This document shows positions 7,970 through 17,271 of a DNA stretch of 52,839 nucleotides, piece after piece; positions within the stretch are counted from its first letter, which is position 1, and each line of letters opens with the position of its first letter. The stretch spans positions 1-52,839 of the forward strand of contig NZ_KB849168.1 in the NCBI RefSeq assembly GCF_000367925.1, given 5' to 3'. Under the pieces are notes generated by a model. That model did no database searches, was not told where the DNA came from, and worked only from the letters and a program-made list of their open reading frames with translations. This DNA is from Acinetobacter bohemicus ANC 3994. GTDB lineage: Bacteria; Pseudomonadota; Gammaproteobacteria; Pseudomonadales; Moraxellaceae. The position numbers and the translations under genes are program-made.

Positions 7970-10666
7970 TCAGTCAGATGACTTTTCAGGCATCGGGGCG
8001 ATATATGCAATCATCAACATCACAAAGCCTGCACCTAAAAATGAAATCACCCGAGTTAACGTACCAATATGCGACAAATCAAACAGTACCAATTTTAAAG
8101 TCACGATCACCAAAATACTGCCACCCAAAATCCAAACTGAGCGCAGCTGTTTGTGACTGGCTAAACTCATGGTCATAAAGGCCAAACCGACCCAAAGTAA
8201 AGTTAAACTGAGTTGAACCGTGCCATCTTGCCACAAAGCCAGTTCATTAAAGGGTGTGCCTAAATAAACATGTAATGCACGCAGCACAATATAACTGCTT
8301 AACCAAAGTAAACTGAGCACCATCAGCACAGCAACAATGCCTTTATCCAAACCTGATTTAACCTGTAAGGACAGCATCCACATAAACCCAATCCACATGG
8401 CGATACTGACCAAATCAAATGGATTTAAAATGGGCAGCACATACGCTTGGAATGCTTGCTGGCTAAAGAGCTGCGAGCACAGCATCCAAGTTGCCATTAA
8501 AAGCAAAGTACTGCGTGCTTGCCAAAATATTTTCCAATCTGGATTATCCACTTGCCAATAACACCAAGCGCAGAACAGCAAAGGTAAGATCACCACACTC
8601 ATATACGGCATGCTTGGAACCAAGCTTAAACTACTCATCCCGAGGCTAAGCAAAACCCAGAAACTCACCCATTCTTTTTCGGCTCGAACGCCCAACATGG
8701 GGCGCAGCCACAAGGCAGTCAACATTAAACCAGAGAGTGCAAAAGCAATGCGGTCAAAAGTCGATAACCAAACGATCATGCCTTGCTTACTCTGATCAAG
8801 CACAATAATGCAGGCAAAAACAAAGACTGGAATTAACCCGAGCCATTTCGGCAGTAGCCACGACCATGTGGCTTTGCAATACAACATGACTTCATTCATC
8901 AGCAAATAGCAGCTACTAACGATCAATAGGCAAATCACCAACTGACTCGCATTATCAATTTGATCAAGCAATAAAATAATCAACATCGTGGTTGCTGACA
9001 GCATCTGCAAACAATGAAAAGCGATCGTGGCATGGCTCAATTGCTTGCGAAAAGACGCACGACTATTGGCAAGCAATACCACCGCAAAATAACTCAGACA
9101 CAGTCCCCAATACATTTCACGTGGAAATTGACTCAGCTCTGCCAGATAATAAAAACTGGACAAGCCTGCAACGACCAACAACCCCATCCCCAGATAACGA
9201 CTGACATTCGATTCGCGATATAAGGCATAAATAAAAATCATTAAACCTTCGACCGCCCACCCCATCACACTCCATTGCTCAGGTAAAAGAATCGGCGGAA
9301 TTAAGGCCAAGAAAATCAGCATGAGGCTTAAATAGCTTTGCGAAATCAGTTGCACCGCTTGATGACGTTTAGAAAGCAGATACAGTCCTGCATACACCAT
9401 TGCAAAGTCTAAACTTGCACCGGCTTGCCAATACATTTCATCAAAATACATTAAATAAATAAAAATATAACCCACAATAGGCGCACCAAAAATCAGCGCA
9501 ACATCTAAAGCAGGTTTGAGTTTAAATTGAGCAAGATCCGCCTTGGCAAGCAGCTGACTAAAGCGAAAACTCAGCCAAACAAAAATGGCGGTATGTACCA
9601 CAACCAGTGCCGTTAAAATCCTGCGTTCTTCTGTTTCGCCCTGATAAAAGGCATAGCTGCCACCCACGATCACCGCGACAAGGAATGCAATCTGATTCAG
9701 AATTTTCCACGGGCGTAATGTACTCAGTACAGCAACCGCAAGGTTAATCACCGCATAATAAGCAATCAATTCAACCGCGGTCGCATTGCGAATAGGTAAA
9801 GTGAACGGTGCGATATAGGCAATGATCATGGCCATCAGTGCCAATTCAATCGATTGCTGCTTTAAGCTTAAATACAGGGTGAGCGACATAATCACAGCAA
9901 AGCACAATGCTGCGATTCCTAAAGTCGCAATCACGCCATTGTAATAGGCAAAAAATAAGGTCAAAAATAATGCCGCTAAACCTAAACCTTCTAAAGCCAA
10001 AGCAAAACTGCGGTTTTTAGCCTGTAACCCATAGCCCAATGCAGTCACTGCACCACTTACACTTGCAACAATCGCCAGTTTCAACGCCAGACTCAACTGC
10101 CAATGTTCAGTGGCAAAACGTAGCAATAACACGATGCCAATAATCAGTACCAAAATGGCAACTTTTAAAACAGGATTGCCCTGAAATATCCACGTTCTGA
10201 ACTGATCAACTAGACTGATCGAGTTTGATGTCGCTGCTAATTCAGGCGGTTCTGTACGGGATGTCGGTTCAACAGCAGCATAAGTCGTGCTTTGAACTTG
10301 CTGTAATCGCATGTGCACTTGATTTAACAAGGCTTCTAAACGCCGTAACCAACGCAGGAAGAAAAAAATCCAAGCCGTAATGCCTGCACCGACCACCAAG
10401 CTCCAATCCATTACTCCACCCACAAGCGCAATAATGGATGCAAGATAAAGCGGAACTTTTGAGGTTTCTTGCAATGAGATATGCGTCTTAGACGCAATCT
10501 GGGTTGCTGGAGTTTGCAGCGTATCGACATACTGCATTACACTTATGACAAAGGCTAAGCCACACAAATAAGTAAAGATCTGTAGTTTAAAAAACCACGC
10601 CCCTACACCGACAATAATCAATACCATCAGCCAAATCATCCGGATTTCGCTCTGCCCTTTGTGCAT
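7970..10666 (-). CDS. Large polytopic membrane protein, DUF2339 family
   Basis: This is an 898-residue inner-membrane protein with more than twenty hydrophobic segments spread along its length, and little soluble sequence except about residues 90-150 (RLRWLRRLEALLNQVHMRLQQVQSTT), which could form a short coiled coil. The size, the N-terminal helix pair, the LVDQFRTWIFQGNPVLKVAILVLIIGIVLLLRFA-type region and repeated TM blocks match the DUF2339 family, whose function is unknown. It is monocistronic, divergent from polA and convergent with the mscS-like gene. The ATG at 10666 (GAGAAAG upstream) is preferred over M10. Confidence 0.82.
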   Translation of the reverse strand: MHKGQSEIRMIWLMVLIIVGVGAWFFKLQIFTYLCGLAFVISVMQYVDTLQTPATQIASKTHISLQETSKVPLYLASIIALVGGVMDWSLVVGAGITAWIFFFLRWLRRLEALLNQVHMRLQQVQSTTYAAVEPTSRTEPPELAATSNSISLVDQFRTWIFQGNPVLKVAILVLIIGIVLLLRFATEHWQLSLALKLAIVASVSGAVTALGYGLQAKNRSFALALEGLGLAALFLTLFFAYYNGVIATLGIAALCFAVIMSLTLYLSLKQQSIELALMAMIIAYIAPFTLPIRNATAVELIAYYAVINLAVAVLSTLRPWKILNQIAFLVAVIVGGSYAFYQGETEERRILTALVVVHTAIFVWLSFRFSQLLAKADLAQFKLKPALDVALIFGAPIVGYIFIYLMYFDEMYWQAGASLDFAMVYAGLYLLSKRHQAVQLISQSYLSLMLIFLALIPPILLPEQWSVMGWAVEGLMIFIYALYRESNVSRYLGMGLLVVAGLSSFYYLAELSQFPREMYWGLCLSYFAVVLLANSRASFRKQLSHATIAFHCLQMLSATTMLIILLLDQIDNASQLVICLLIVSSCYLLMNEVMLYCKATWSWLLPKWLGLIPVFVFACIIVLDQSKQGMIVWLSTFDRIAFALSGLMLTALWLRPMLGVRAEKEWVSFWVLLSLGMSSLSLVPSMPYMSVVILPLLFCAWCYWQVDNPDWKIFWQARSTLLLMATWMLCSQLFSQQAFQAYVLPILNPFDLVSIAMWIGFMWMLSLQVKSGLDKGIVAVLMVLSLLWLSSYIVLRALHVYLGTPFNELALWQDGTVQLSLTLLWVGLAFMTMSLASHKQLRSVWILGGSILVIVTLKLVLFDLSHIGTLTRVISFLGAGFVMLMIAYIAPMPEKSSD

Positions 10667-10828
10667 CTTGTCTTTCTCTACATCCTGATGAATTGATCAT
10701 ACAACAGCTCCGACTTTGATTTTTAAGCATTCATCAGATATTCGGTAACATGCATCTTTCATGATGTGCCTGTGATCAGCGGTAAAATCACGTACAATAA
10801 GCGGGTTATTTGAATTAGGAATCTTTCA

Positions 10829-13594
10829 ATGCCACCATTTGTTTTGGTCGATGGCTCATATTTTTTATTTCGTGCGTACCATGCACTGCCACCACTAACC
10901 ACTTCTACGGGTTTACAGACCAACGCAATTCGTGGTGCGATTTCTGCGATTCAAAAATTGATGCGTCGTATTCAACCGACGCATATGGCCGTCATTTTTG
11001 ATACGCCAGAGCCAACTTTCCGTCATCTGCTTTCACCGATTTACAAAGGTGATCGACCAAGTATGCCAGATGAACTTTCACAACAGATTCCTTATCTGCA
11101 CAATCTGATTCGTGCTTTAGGCATTCCTTTGTACACCCTGCCGGGTGCTGAAGCCGATGACGTGATTGGAACACTGGCGAAACGGGCTGAAAAAGCAGGT
11201 CATCAAGTGCTCATTTCCACCGGCGACAAAGACATGGCGCAACTGGTCACGGACAAAGTGACTTTGGAAGACAGCTTTAAAGATAAGCCAATGGATGTGA
11301 ATGGGGTCTTTGAAAAATTCGGGGTTTGGCCGAATCAGATTATCGATTATTTAACCCTTATGGGCGATACTTCCGATGGCATTCGTGGCGTACCCGGTGT
11401 CGGCGCAAAAACGGCAGCTAAACTTTTAACTGAATATGGTTCTATCGGTGGCATTTTAGAAAATGTCGATCAAATCAAAGGCAAAGTCGGTCAAAATATT
11501 AAAGACAATGTCGAAGGTATTGCCCTCGACCATCAACTTGCCAGTATTGTGATTGACCTAGATTTAAATCTTACATATGACGATTTAAAATTGGCTGATC
11601 CAAATGTTGAAGCTTTACGTCAGCTTTATACCGAACTTGAATTTCGTAACCAATTACAGTCTTTAGACCATCCCAATAATCCAAATAGTTCGGTTTATAA
11701 ACAAACCTCAAAAGTGATTGAGAAATCTGCACACACGGAAGAAGTGATTAAAACTGAAGATCAAGCTGACATGAGCAGTGTCGATGATCAACTGGGACAA
11801 GCCACGTACCATACCATTTTAAGCCAAGCAGACTGGGATAAATTCTTCCAGCGTTTCAGCACTGAAAAACGTTTCTCCTTTGACACGGAAACCACCAGTT
11901 TAGATTACCGTATTGCAAAAATGGTCGGTTTTTCAGTAGCATTTGATGCCCATGATGCCTATTACATTCCGCTGGCACATGACTATGAAGGCGCACCTGA
12001 ACAGCTGAATCGTGAAACGGTTCTTGCGCAAATCAAACCCATTTTAGAAGATGCTTCGGTTAAAAAGATTGGCCATCATTTAAAATATGATGCACACATT
12101 TTGCAGAATCACGGCATTGAATTACAAGGCTGGTATTTCGACACCATGCTGGCTTCTTATGTGCTCAATTCTGTGGCAACGCGTCACGGCATGGATGATG
12201 TGGCGCGTTTATATTTAAGTCATTTGACCACCACCTTTGAACAAGTAGCGGGCAAAGGGATGAAACAAAAAACCTTCAATCAAATTGAGATTGAAATCGC
12301 TGCGCATTATGCCGCTGAAGATGCGCATGTGACTTATCGCTTATATGAAGTGCTGTCGAAAAAATTAAAAGCCGTAGCTGAACTCGATAATATTTTGCAT
12401 AATATTGAAATGCCTGTGGCCCGTGTGCTGACCATGATGGAAGAAAACGGCATTGAGCTTGATCTAAAATTCCTCGATCAATTAGGGGTCGATTTTTCAA
12501 ATGCCATTCAAAATTTAGAAAATCAAATTATCGAATTGGCCGGACAAAGCTTTAATGTTAGTTCGCCAAAACAGGTCGGTGAGATTCTATTTGATAAGCT
12601 GGGATTAAAAGGTGGCAAGAAAACCGCTACTGGACAATACAGTACCAGTGAAAGTATTTTAGAAAAAATTGATCACCCGATTACCGCGTTAATTTTGGAA
12701 TACCGTGGTCTTTCAAAACTCAAAAGCACCTATACCGATGGTCTACAAAAACAGGCCAACAATGACAGTGGCCGTGTCCATACCAGTTATCATCAAGCGC
12801 TCACGGCAACTGGTCGTTTATCATCGACCGATCCAAACTTGCAGAATATTCCTGTCCGTGAAGAAATTGGCCGTCAAATTCGTAAAGCGTTTGTTGCACC
12901 TAAAGGTCGTGTGCTGCTTGCAGCCGATTATTCACAAATCGAACTTCGTTTAATGGCACATTTTTCTCAAGATGATGCCTTAGTGCATGCCTTTAATCAT
13001 GGGCAAGATGTGCATCGTCGTACCGCCGCTGAAGTTTTAGGCATTGCGCTAGAAGATGTAACGCATGACCAACGCCGTCAAGCCAAAGCCGTCAATTTTG
13101 GTCTGTTATATGGCATGTCTGAATTTGGTTTGATTCGTCAGTTAGGCTTTACCCGTCAAGAATCTCAAGACTATATCAAACAATATTTCCATCGTTATCC
13201 GGGCATTTATGAGTATATGCAACGCACTCGTCAAGTGGCTTTGGAACAAGGTTTTGTCGAAACAATTTTAGGTCGCCGTTTATATACGCCTGATATTGAT
13301 GCGCGCAATATGATGGTGCGTAAAGGTGCTGAACGTGCGGCAATCAATGCTCCGCTCCAAGGCAGTGCTGCGGACATTATTAAAATGGCGATGATTGAAG
13401 TCGATAAAATATTACCGAAAGATCAAGCCAAAATGTTATTACAAGTACACGATGAATTGGTATTTGAAGTTGATGCCGATATTGCTGATGAACTGGCGCC
13501 TAAATTGGCTGAAGTAATGCAATCGGTGGTGAAACTTTCAGTTCCACTAATTGTTGAAGTGGGCAAAGGTATGAATTGGGATGAGGCGCATTAA
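10829..13594 (+). CDS. polA: DNA polymerase I
   Basis: The protein is 921 residues with all three Pol I domains. The 5'-3' nuclease covers about 1-290 (FLFRAYHAL, GAEADDVIGTLA, STGDKDMAQLV, GVPGVGAKTA). The 3'-5' exonuclease covers about 330-520 with its acidic residues kept: DTETTS, HHLKYDAHIL and YAAEDAH, so proofreading looks intact. The polymerase covers about 540-921: motif A LLAADYSQIELRLMAH, motif B RRQAKAVNFGLLYG and motif C QVHDELVFEV. It acts in Okazaki-fragment maturation and excision repair. It stands alone and ends in a terminator shared with yggT. Confidence 0.98.
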   Translation: MPPFVLVDGSYFLFRAYHALPPLTTSTGLQTNAIRGAISAIQKLMRRIQPTHMAVIFDTPEPTFRHLLSPIYKGDRPSMPDELSQQIPYLHNLIRALGIPLYTLPGAEADDVIGTLAKRAEKAGHQVLISTGDKDMAQLVTDKVTLEDSFKDKPMDVNGVFEKFGVWPNQIIDYLTLMGDTSDGIRGVPGVGAKTAAKLLTEYGSIGGILENVDQIKGKVGQNIKDNVEGIALDHQLASIVIDLDLNLTYDDLKLADPNVEALRQLYTELEFRNQLQSLDHPNNPNSSVYKQTSKVIEKSAHTEEVIKTEDQADMSSVDDQLGQATYHTILSQADWDKFFQRFSTEKRFSFDTETTSLDYRIAKMVGFSVAFDAHDAYYIPLAHDYEGAPEQLNRETVLAQIKPILEDASVKKIGHHLKYDAHILQNHGIELQGWYFDTMLASYVLNSVATRHGMDDVARLYLSHLTTTFEQVAGKGMKQKTFNQIEIEIAAHYAAEDAHVTYRLYEVLSKKLKAVAELDNILHNIEMPVARVLTMMEENGIELDLKFLDQLGVDFSNAIQNLENQIIELAGQSFNVSSPKQVGEILFDKLGLKGGKKTATGQYSTSESILEKIDHPITALILEYRGLSKLKSTYTDGLQKQANNDSGRVHTSYHQALTATGRLSSTDPNLQNIPVREEIGRQIRKAFVAPKGRVLLAADYSQIELRLMAHFSQDDALVHAFNHGQDVHRRTAAEVLGIALEDVTHDQRRQAKAVNFGLLYGMSEFGLIRQLGFTRQESQDYIKQYFHRYPGIYEYMQRTRQVALEQGFVETILGRRLYTPDIDARNMMVRKGAERAAINAPLQGSAADIIKMAMIEVDKILPKDQAKMLLQVHDELVFEVDADIADELAPKLAEVMQSVVKLSVPLIVEVGKGMNWDEAH

Positions 13595-13608
13595 TCCTTA
13601 AAATAAGT

Positions 13609-13646
13609 GCAATAAAAAAGGACTCCATTGAGCCCTTTTTTATTGC
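13609..13646. terminator. Bidirectional terminator between polA and yggT
   Basis: A perfect 13-bp stem (13609-13621 with 13634-13646) has A/T runs in both arms. It serves the convergent ends of polA (plus) and yggT (minus). Confidence 0.85.
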
Positions 13647-13653
13647 TTAAAGT

Positions 13654-14223
13654 TTAAAGCCCTGTCAGAAGTGCAATCGCCACTTCATTCATAATAATTT
13701 CAGCAATATACAAAGCTAAAAATGCCACAATTGGAGATAAATCAATCATGCCCATATTTGGCAAAATACGACGGAACGGTGCCAATAATGGTTCTGCAAG
13801 CTCTTGAATCACCTCAATATAAGGCGAGCGAGATTGAGTAAACATCACCACCCAACTTAAAATAATGGTCGCAAAAATTAAATAACGGCAGAAACGAATC
13901 AGGTCTTGAATCATGGTGACAAAAGTCAAAATCAGCAAATGCACCGGACTATTCGGCATAGCACCTGACAAATACATGACACCAAAAATTTTGAGTAAAT
14001 ATAAAACCAACAATAAAGCCAAAGCCGCTAAATTAACGCGACCTTTTGCCACCGTTGGAAAAATACGACCAAAAACATCCACTATTTTCGTTGCTTTAAC
14101 CGTAGACATCACCACTGGATTATAAGCATTTATCCCTGCCAACTGCATGAGAAAACGAAAAAATACGAGCAAAATCGCTACGTTAATGATAATGCCAAAA
14201 ATCAGCGCAGAGTTTGCACCCAT
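13654..14223 (-). CDS. YggT-family integral membrane protein
   Basis: This 189-residue protein has two YGGT repeats, each a helix pair around a proline-containing loop. The second repeat shows SRSPYIEVIQELAEPLLAPFRRILP, the hallmark motif. YggT proteins are inner-membrane proteins of uncertain role linked to osmotic or cation homeostasis. It lies 27 nt after proC; proC-yggT adjacency is conserved in many gammaproteobacteria. It is the last gene of the ppx-accA-tilS-proC-yggT run. Confidence 0.9.
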   Translation of the reverse strand: MGANSALIFGIIINVAILLVFFRFLMQLAGINAYNPVVMSTVKATKIVDVFGRIFPTVAKGRVNLAALALLLVLYLLKIFGVMYLSGAMPNSPVHLLILTFVTMIQDLIRFCRYLIFATIILSWVVMFTQSRSPYIEVIQELAEPLLAPFRRILPNMGMIDLSPIVAFLALYIAEIIMNEVAIALLTGL

Positions 14224-14250
14224 ACTGGAACTTTCCTAAATAAAAACGAG

Positions 14251-15081
14251 TTATTTGCTACTTTCACTTAGCTCTTGAGCAAGTTCTTGGCTGCGCTTTT
14301 GTGCAGCAGCCAAAGCAGCCTGAATATTTTGAGAAATTTGTGCACGATCAAAAACTTCAAGTGCAGCTTGAGTCGTACCATTTGGTGAAGTTACATTTTT
14401 ACGTAATTCCGCAGGTGTATTTGAACTGGTGATCGCCATTTGTGCAGCACCTAAGGCTGTTTGTAAAGTCAGCGCTGTCGCCACTTTCTCATCTAGACCT
14501 AAGTTTTTACCTGCACGAATCATGCTTTCCATCATATAGAAGAAATATGCAGGGCCAGAACCAGATACTGCCGTAACTGCATCAATCTGTGCTTCTGAAT
14601 TTACCCAAAGGGTTAAACCTGTTGCCGCTAAAACTTGGCTTGCAAGCTCACGGTCTTTGCTATCAACTACTTCAGTCGCATATAGACCATGTGCGCCTGT
14701 TTGCACCAAAGCAGGTGTATTTGGCATCACACGAACAATTCGGTCTGTTGCCAAAAGCGTTGCAATGGTTGCAATTTCAGCACCAGCAACAATGGACATG
14801 ACCAATTTGCCTTCAAACAAACCCTTAAGAGGCTTTAATACACTGGCCAATACCTGTGGTTTTACCGCAAAAAGGACGATATCGGCATCACGAATGGCAG
14901 CAATATTATCATCGGTCACACAGACATCTTTTTCAGCTAATAAAAGACGTACTTTTTCGACCGGATCAGAAACTGTAATACGTGTTGGAGGCAAACCGCG
15001 TGAAATTAACCCGCCAATTAAGGCTTGAGCCATATTACCGCCACCAATAAAACAAATATTACAATTTAAAGCTGCACTCAT
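14251..15081 (-). CDS. proC: Pyrroline-5-carboxylate reductase
   Basis: ProC catalyses the last step of proline synthesis, NAD(P)H-dependent reduction of pyrroline-5-carboxylate. The Rossmann motif FIGGGNMAQALIGGL is at residues 11-25. VRVMPNTPALVQTGAHGLYA and the C-terminal signature (AVSGSGPAYFFYMMESM, ALTLQTALGAAQM, LRKNVTSPNGTTQAALEV) are all present. 276 residues is usual for the family. proA, the preceding pathway step, is at 46.4 kb; proB is not in the window. The gap from tilS is 28 nt. Confidence 0.97.
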   Translation of the reverse strand: MSAALNCNICFIGGGNMAQALIGGLISRGLPPTRITVSDPVEKVRLLLAEKDVCVTDDNIAAIRDADIVLFAVKPQVLASVLKPLKGLFEGKLVMSIVAGAEIATIATLLATDRIVRVMPNTPALVQTGAHGLYATEVVDSKDRELASQVLAATGLTLWVNSEAQIDAVTAVSGSGPAYFFYMMESMIRAGKNLGLDEKVATALTLQTALGAAQMAITSSNTPAELRKNVTSPNGTTQAALEVFDRAQISQNIQAALAAAQKRSQELAQELSESSK

Positions 15082-15109
15082 GAATCATACTCGACGTAGA
15101 ATTTTTTAA

Positions 15110-16459
15110 CTAAGAGATCAAATTTGGTTGCCAACCACCGACTTCACAATATTCAGATTGAGCTAACCAAAACCCTTTTGGTGTAAAAACACCAAGCATA
15201 ACATTATCTATGCTTAATATTTGAATTGTATGACGCTGCCAAGGAAAAATTTGCGCTTCTTGAATGGCTTTTTTTAATGGCCAACTCCCGACTCGCCCAT
15301 GTAAATGAATTTTTTCTCCGCCTTGACGCAGTACTAAATTTAACGCTTTACCCAATAAAGATGCTGATAATCCGATTTGCGCAGGCTCAGCGCGATATTG
15401 CCCTGAAAGAACATTAATACTTTGCTTGAATTGTACTTGAATCGTGGTAATTAAAATATCCAGTTGATTTTTATCAGCAAGATATTCCTCTGCACTTAAA
15501 CGGAAAAGTTTTTGCTGATAACGCACATAATAATATTGATTCCAATGCAAAGCCGCTTGCGCATCTGACTTAGACTCAATCACTTCATGCAGCAAACATT
15601 GAAGCATCTCAAAACTAGGTCGATAGCGATCCAGCCCTTTCATCCATGTCGATAAAAGCTGTCTTTGACGCGCAGTGGATAACTCTGATAATTTTTTTAA
15701 ATCAAGTTCAGCTGCTGTTCCGCAAAATACCAAATCTTGCTGCAAAACATCGTGCAGAATTTCATCCGCATCTTGCATTAAATAGCTGGTACGGCTGAGT
15801 GCTTGTTGCATTTTCGGATAACGATTTTGTAACATTGGCCACAGCTCATGACGACACCATGCCCGATCATAATCGGTATTCAAATTACTTGGATCTTCAA
15901 TATTTTGCACATCCAACTGTGCTGCCCATTGGCAAATCTGCTCACGAGAAATATTTAATAGCGGTCGCCAAAGGCTAAAGTGCTCACGAATATCGACCTG
16001 TTTCATGGCCGATAAACCCTGCACGCCAGCACCTGAAAGCAAACGTAATATTAATGTTTCCGCTTGATCTTGCTGATGATGGGCTAAAACTAAAATTTCA
16101 TTGGGTTTTAAATGCTTTAAATAGGCTTGATAACGTGCTTCACGGGCTTGTTGTTCTACATTACCTGCTTGTACCTTGACCACTTCAACAATACAAGGAA
16201 CATTCAACGCAGCACATTGATCAGAGACAAATGTTCCCCAACTGGCACTGGGCATTTGCAATTGATGGTCAATGTATATGGCACGGATTTTTTCAGGGTA
16301 CAAATAAGACATCAGATGCAGCAGCAACATGGAATCCATGCCGCCACTACATCCAATTAAAAAGCAGGTATTTTCAGGAAACTGTTGTTCCTGTTTTAAG
16401 ACATCAGACCTAAATTGCCGCTGCCAAACTTCATTAAACGCTGGTAACGCGCTTCGCAT
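15110..16459 (-). CDS. tilS: tRNA(Ile)-lysidine synthase
   Basis: TilS attaches lysine to C34 of the minor isoleucine tRNA so that it reads AUA and not AUG. The N-type ATP pyrophosphatase P-loop GCSGGMDSMLLLHL is near residues 34-47, followed by YIDHQLQ, AHHQQDQAETLILRLLSGAG and GLSAMK. The C-terminal TilS domain (about 370-449) is present. 449 residues is normal. The ATG at 16459 lies inside accA, giving a 64-nt overlap; GGAAG about 10 nt upstream supports this start, and starting later would cut into the N-terminal fold. Confidence 0.93.
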   Translation of the reverse strand: MRSALPAFNEVWQRQFRSDVLKQEQQFPENTCFLIGCSGGMDSMLLLHLMSYLYPEKIRAIYIDHQLQMPSASWGTFVSDQCAALNVPCIVEVVKVQAGNVEQQAREARYQAYLKHLKPNEILVLAHHQQDQAETLILRLLSGAGVQGLSAMKQVDIREHFSLWRPLLNISREQICQWAAQLDVQNIEDPSNLNTDYDRAWCRHELWPMLQNRYPKMQQALSRTSYLMQDADEILHDVLQQDLVFCGTAAELDLKKLSELSTARQRQLLSTWMKGLDRYRPSFEMLQCLLHEVIESKSDAQAALHWNQYYYVRYQQKLFRLSAEEYLADKNQLDILITTIQVQFKQSINVLSGQYRAEPAQIGLSASLLGKALNLVLRQGGEKIHLHGRVGSWPLKKAIQEAQIFPWQRHTIQILSIDNVMLGVFTPKGFWLAQSEYCEVGGWQPNLIS

Positions 16460-17217
16460 CGTTCATTCGCTTCCATTGGTTGCAATTCGTCTAAAGCTTG
16501 TTGTAACACATCTTTAAGCGCTTGCATGACTTGTTCAGGTTGCAAATGTGCACCTTCACCTTCATCAACGACATATTCCACAATACCCATTTTTTTGAGT
16601 TTTTCAGCGGTCAATGCTAATGCTTCACTGGCTTGTTCGGCTTTCTCAGCTGTTTTCCAAAGAATAGAAGCGCAGCCTTCAGGCGAAATCACAGAATAAA
16701 TACTATGAGACAGCATAATCACGCGATCTGCCACACCAATACCGAGTGCACCACCTGAACCGCCTTCACCAAGTACCGTTGCAATCACAGGCACTTTTAA
16801 GCTTGAAAGCTGTGCAAGACTGGTCGCAATCGCTTCTGCTTGACCACGTTCTTCCGCGCCCACACCCGGATATGCACCCATGGTATCGATAAAAGTAAAC
16901 ACAGGTAGATTAAAGCGTTCTGCCATATCCAGTAAACGTTGCGATTTACGGTAACCTTCTGGATTACTCATCCCAAAGTTATGTTGCAATTTTTCACGCG
17001 TACTACGACCACGATGTTGTCCAACAATCATGACTGGCTGACCATTAAAACGTGCCAAGCCACCGATCATTGCACCATCATCACCAAACACCCGATCTCC
17101 ATGTAAAGCATCGAATTCAGTGAAGATTTCACCAACATAATCCAAAAATTGCGGACGTTCCGGATGACGTGCAATTTGAACCGTTGTCCATGCTTTAGAT
17201 TGAGCAGCTTTTTTCAT
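16396..17217 (-). CDS. accA: Acetyl-CoA carboxylase carboxyltransferase subunit alpha
   Basis: AccA and AccD form the carboxyltransferase that makes malonyl-CoA for fatty-acid synthesis. The protein is 273 residues, slightly shorter than the E. coli form (about 319) because the N-terminal helical region is reduced. Core motifs are GDRVFGDDGAMIGGLA, MSNPEGYRKSQRLLDMAERF, FIDTMGAYPGVGAEERGQAEAIA and GEGGSGGALGIGVAD. Its 3' end overlaps tilS by 64 nt, suggesting translational coupling. The other acc genes are not in the window. Confidence 0.96.
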   Translation of the reverse strand: MKKAAQSKAWTTVQIARHPERPQFLDYVGEIFTEFDALHGDRVFGDDGAMIGGLARFNGQPVMIVGQHRGRSTREKLQHNFGMSNPEGYRKSQRLLDMAERFNLPVFTFIDTMGAYPGVGAEERGQAEAIATSLAQLSSLKVPVIATVLGEGGSGGALGIGVADRVIMLSHSIYSVISPEGCASILWKTAEKAEQASEALALTAEKLKKMGIVEYVVDEGEGAHLQPEQVMQALKDVLQQALDELQPMEANERCEARYQRLMKFGSGNLGLMS

Positions 17218-17241
17218 AGGTCGACCATTATCCCTAAATTA

Positions 17242-17271
17242 ACAATCACTTGTTAACCAATCACTTGTTAA
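17242..17271. repeat. Two-copy 15-nt tandem duplication at the ppx stop
   Basis: Two adjacent copies, 17242-17256 and 17257-17271, match at 14 of 15 positions. The ppx stop codon lies in the second copy. It looks like a small slippage duplication in the ppx-accA gap. Confidence 0.8.
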
